Origin: Trichodesmium erythraeum GBRTRLIN201
GTDB taxonomy: Bacteria; Cyanobacteriota; Cyanobacteriia; Cyanobacteriales; Microcoleaceae
Reading direction: 5' to 3'
Assembly: GCA_018457135.1 (NCBI GenBank)
Contig: JAGGDU010000074.1
Coordinates: forward strand, 1-38,605
Length of the DNA stretch: 38,605 nt
The notes beneath the pieces are model-generated. The model was not told the origin of the DNA. It searched no databases and saw only the letters and a list, made by a program, of their open reading frames with translations. Below are positions 38,121 to 38,605 of the stretch, in pieces. Position numbers and translations under genes: made by a program. Within the stretch, counting starts at the first letter, position 1, and every line of letters begins with the position of its first letter.

Positions 38121-38605
38121 TTAATCTTGGATTGTTTCTGCGAGTATTTTCGCCAGATTTTTGATATGAGCTGCATAGTTTTTTGTATTTTTATTTAGTA
38201 ATATTTTTTCCTGATTTTCCTGTTTTAATTTTGTTGTTTCTAGTTCTTTTTTAGTTTGCTTAAGTTGGGATTGATAGGTATTGAGTTGTTCCTGATGTTT
38301 GGATAACTGAGATTGAGATTGTTCTAATTCTGCTTGTACTTCATCTAATTGGAATTGAGTAATTTCTAATTCTTCTCGTATATCGTGTAGCTCGGAGTGA
38401 GATTTATCTAATTCTGTTTTAATATTTTGTAATTCTGATTCAGCATTTTTGGCTTTTTCTTGATTTTGCTGAAGTTGAGACTGGGTAGATGTTAATTGCT
38501 GGGAAATTTCGTCTCTTTGTGATTGAGTATTTTCTAATTTTTCCCGAGTTTTTTGTAATTCTGATTCAGCATTTTTGGCTTTTTCTTGATTTTGCTGAAG
38601 TTGAG
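38121..38605 (-). CDS. C-terminus of a long coiled-coil protein (partial, runs off the window)
   Basis: An uninterrupted minus-strand frame from the window edge to a TAA at 38121, ~161 codons, missing its start. It is almost pure heptad coiled coil rich in Q, E, K, L (e.g. LQQNQEKAKNAESELQ, KTELDKSHSELHDIREELEI, EQSQSQLSKHQEQLNTYQSQ) and ends in a short non-repetitive tail NYAAHIKNLAKILAETIQD. A 42-residue (six-heptad) unit containing QLQQNQEKAKNAESELQ occurs twice, with nearly identical DNA at a 126-bp spacing. Such tails occur on cyanobacterial glycosyltransferases and methyltransferases, which would fit the gmd neighbour, but the catalytic part is outside the window, so the function is unknown. 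Confidence 0.8.
   Translation of the reverse strand, partial: QLQQNQEKAKNAESELQKTREKLENTQSQRDEISQQLTSTQSQLQQNQEKAKNAESELQNIKTELDKSHSELHDIREELEITQFQLDEVQAELEQSQSQLSKHQEQLNTYQSQLKQTKKELETTKLKQENQEKILLNKNTKNYAAHIKNLAKILAETIQD

Overview
The window is from a filamentous-type marine cyanobacterium, most likely Trichodesmium or a close relative (Okeania/Hydrocoleum group). The evidence: rpoC is split into rpoC1 and rpoC2; the gene order is hisD <> rpsT-tatD-rpoB-rpoC1-rpoC2; a CrtR-type beta-carotene hydroxylase and two cyanobacterial families (DUF3326, DUF3747) are present; HIP1 octamers (GCGATCGC, e.g. 2697, 7101, 17963, 33500) recur; and the sequence is AT-rich with very low coding density. Intact genes fill about 22 kb of 38.6 kb (~58%), as known for Trichodesmium. 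The genus call is inference.

Layout. 1-8.9 kb: DUF3326 gene (-), crtR (-), pyk (+) and rlmN (+), separated by ~1 kb AT-rich spacers; an IS1 relic and an ISAs1-like relic lie between pyk and rlmN. 8.9-12.4 kb: no intact gene; an IS1182-like element sits inside an older DDE transposase, both dead. 12.4-15.9 kb: an acyltransferase, a secreted hypothetical protein and dprA (all -); the acyltransferase and dprA are each followed by a decayed partial second copy of themselves. 16.1-18.4 kb: a second nested pair, an IS630 inside an IS1-type transposase, again dead. 18.9-34 kb: the conserved block rpoC2, rpoC1, rpoB, tatD, rpsT (-) and the divergent hisD (+). 34.5-38.6 kb: a DUF3747 secreted protein (+), an alpha/beta hydrolase (-), a GDP-mannose 4,6-dehydratase gene broken by one extra base (-), and the C-terminus of a coiled-coil protein (-) cut by the window edge; the last two may belong to a surface-glycan locus.

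How it works together. The intact genes are housekeeping: RNA polymerase core, ribosomal protein S20, 23S rRNA methylation, glycolysis, histidine and xanthophyll synthesis, DNA uptake. The remarkable part is the non-coding 42%: layers of decayed insertion sequences with reconstructable order of insertion, gene-fragment duplications, heptamer tandem repeats running up to start codons, and several small dispersed repeat families. I found no tRNA, rRNA, CRISPR array, defence system or biosynthetic cluster, and no convincing new molecular system. The strongest observations are the two nested IS insertions whose removal restores the host reading frame exactly.
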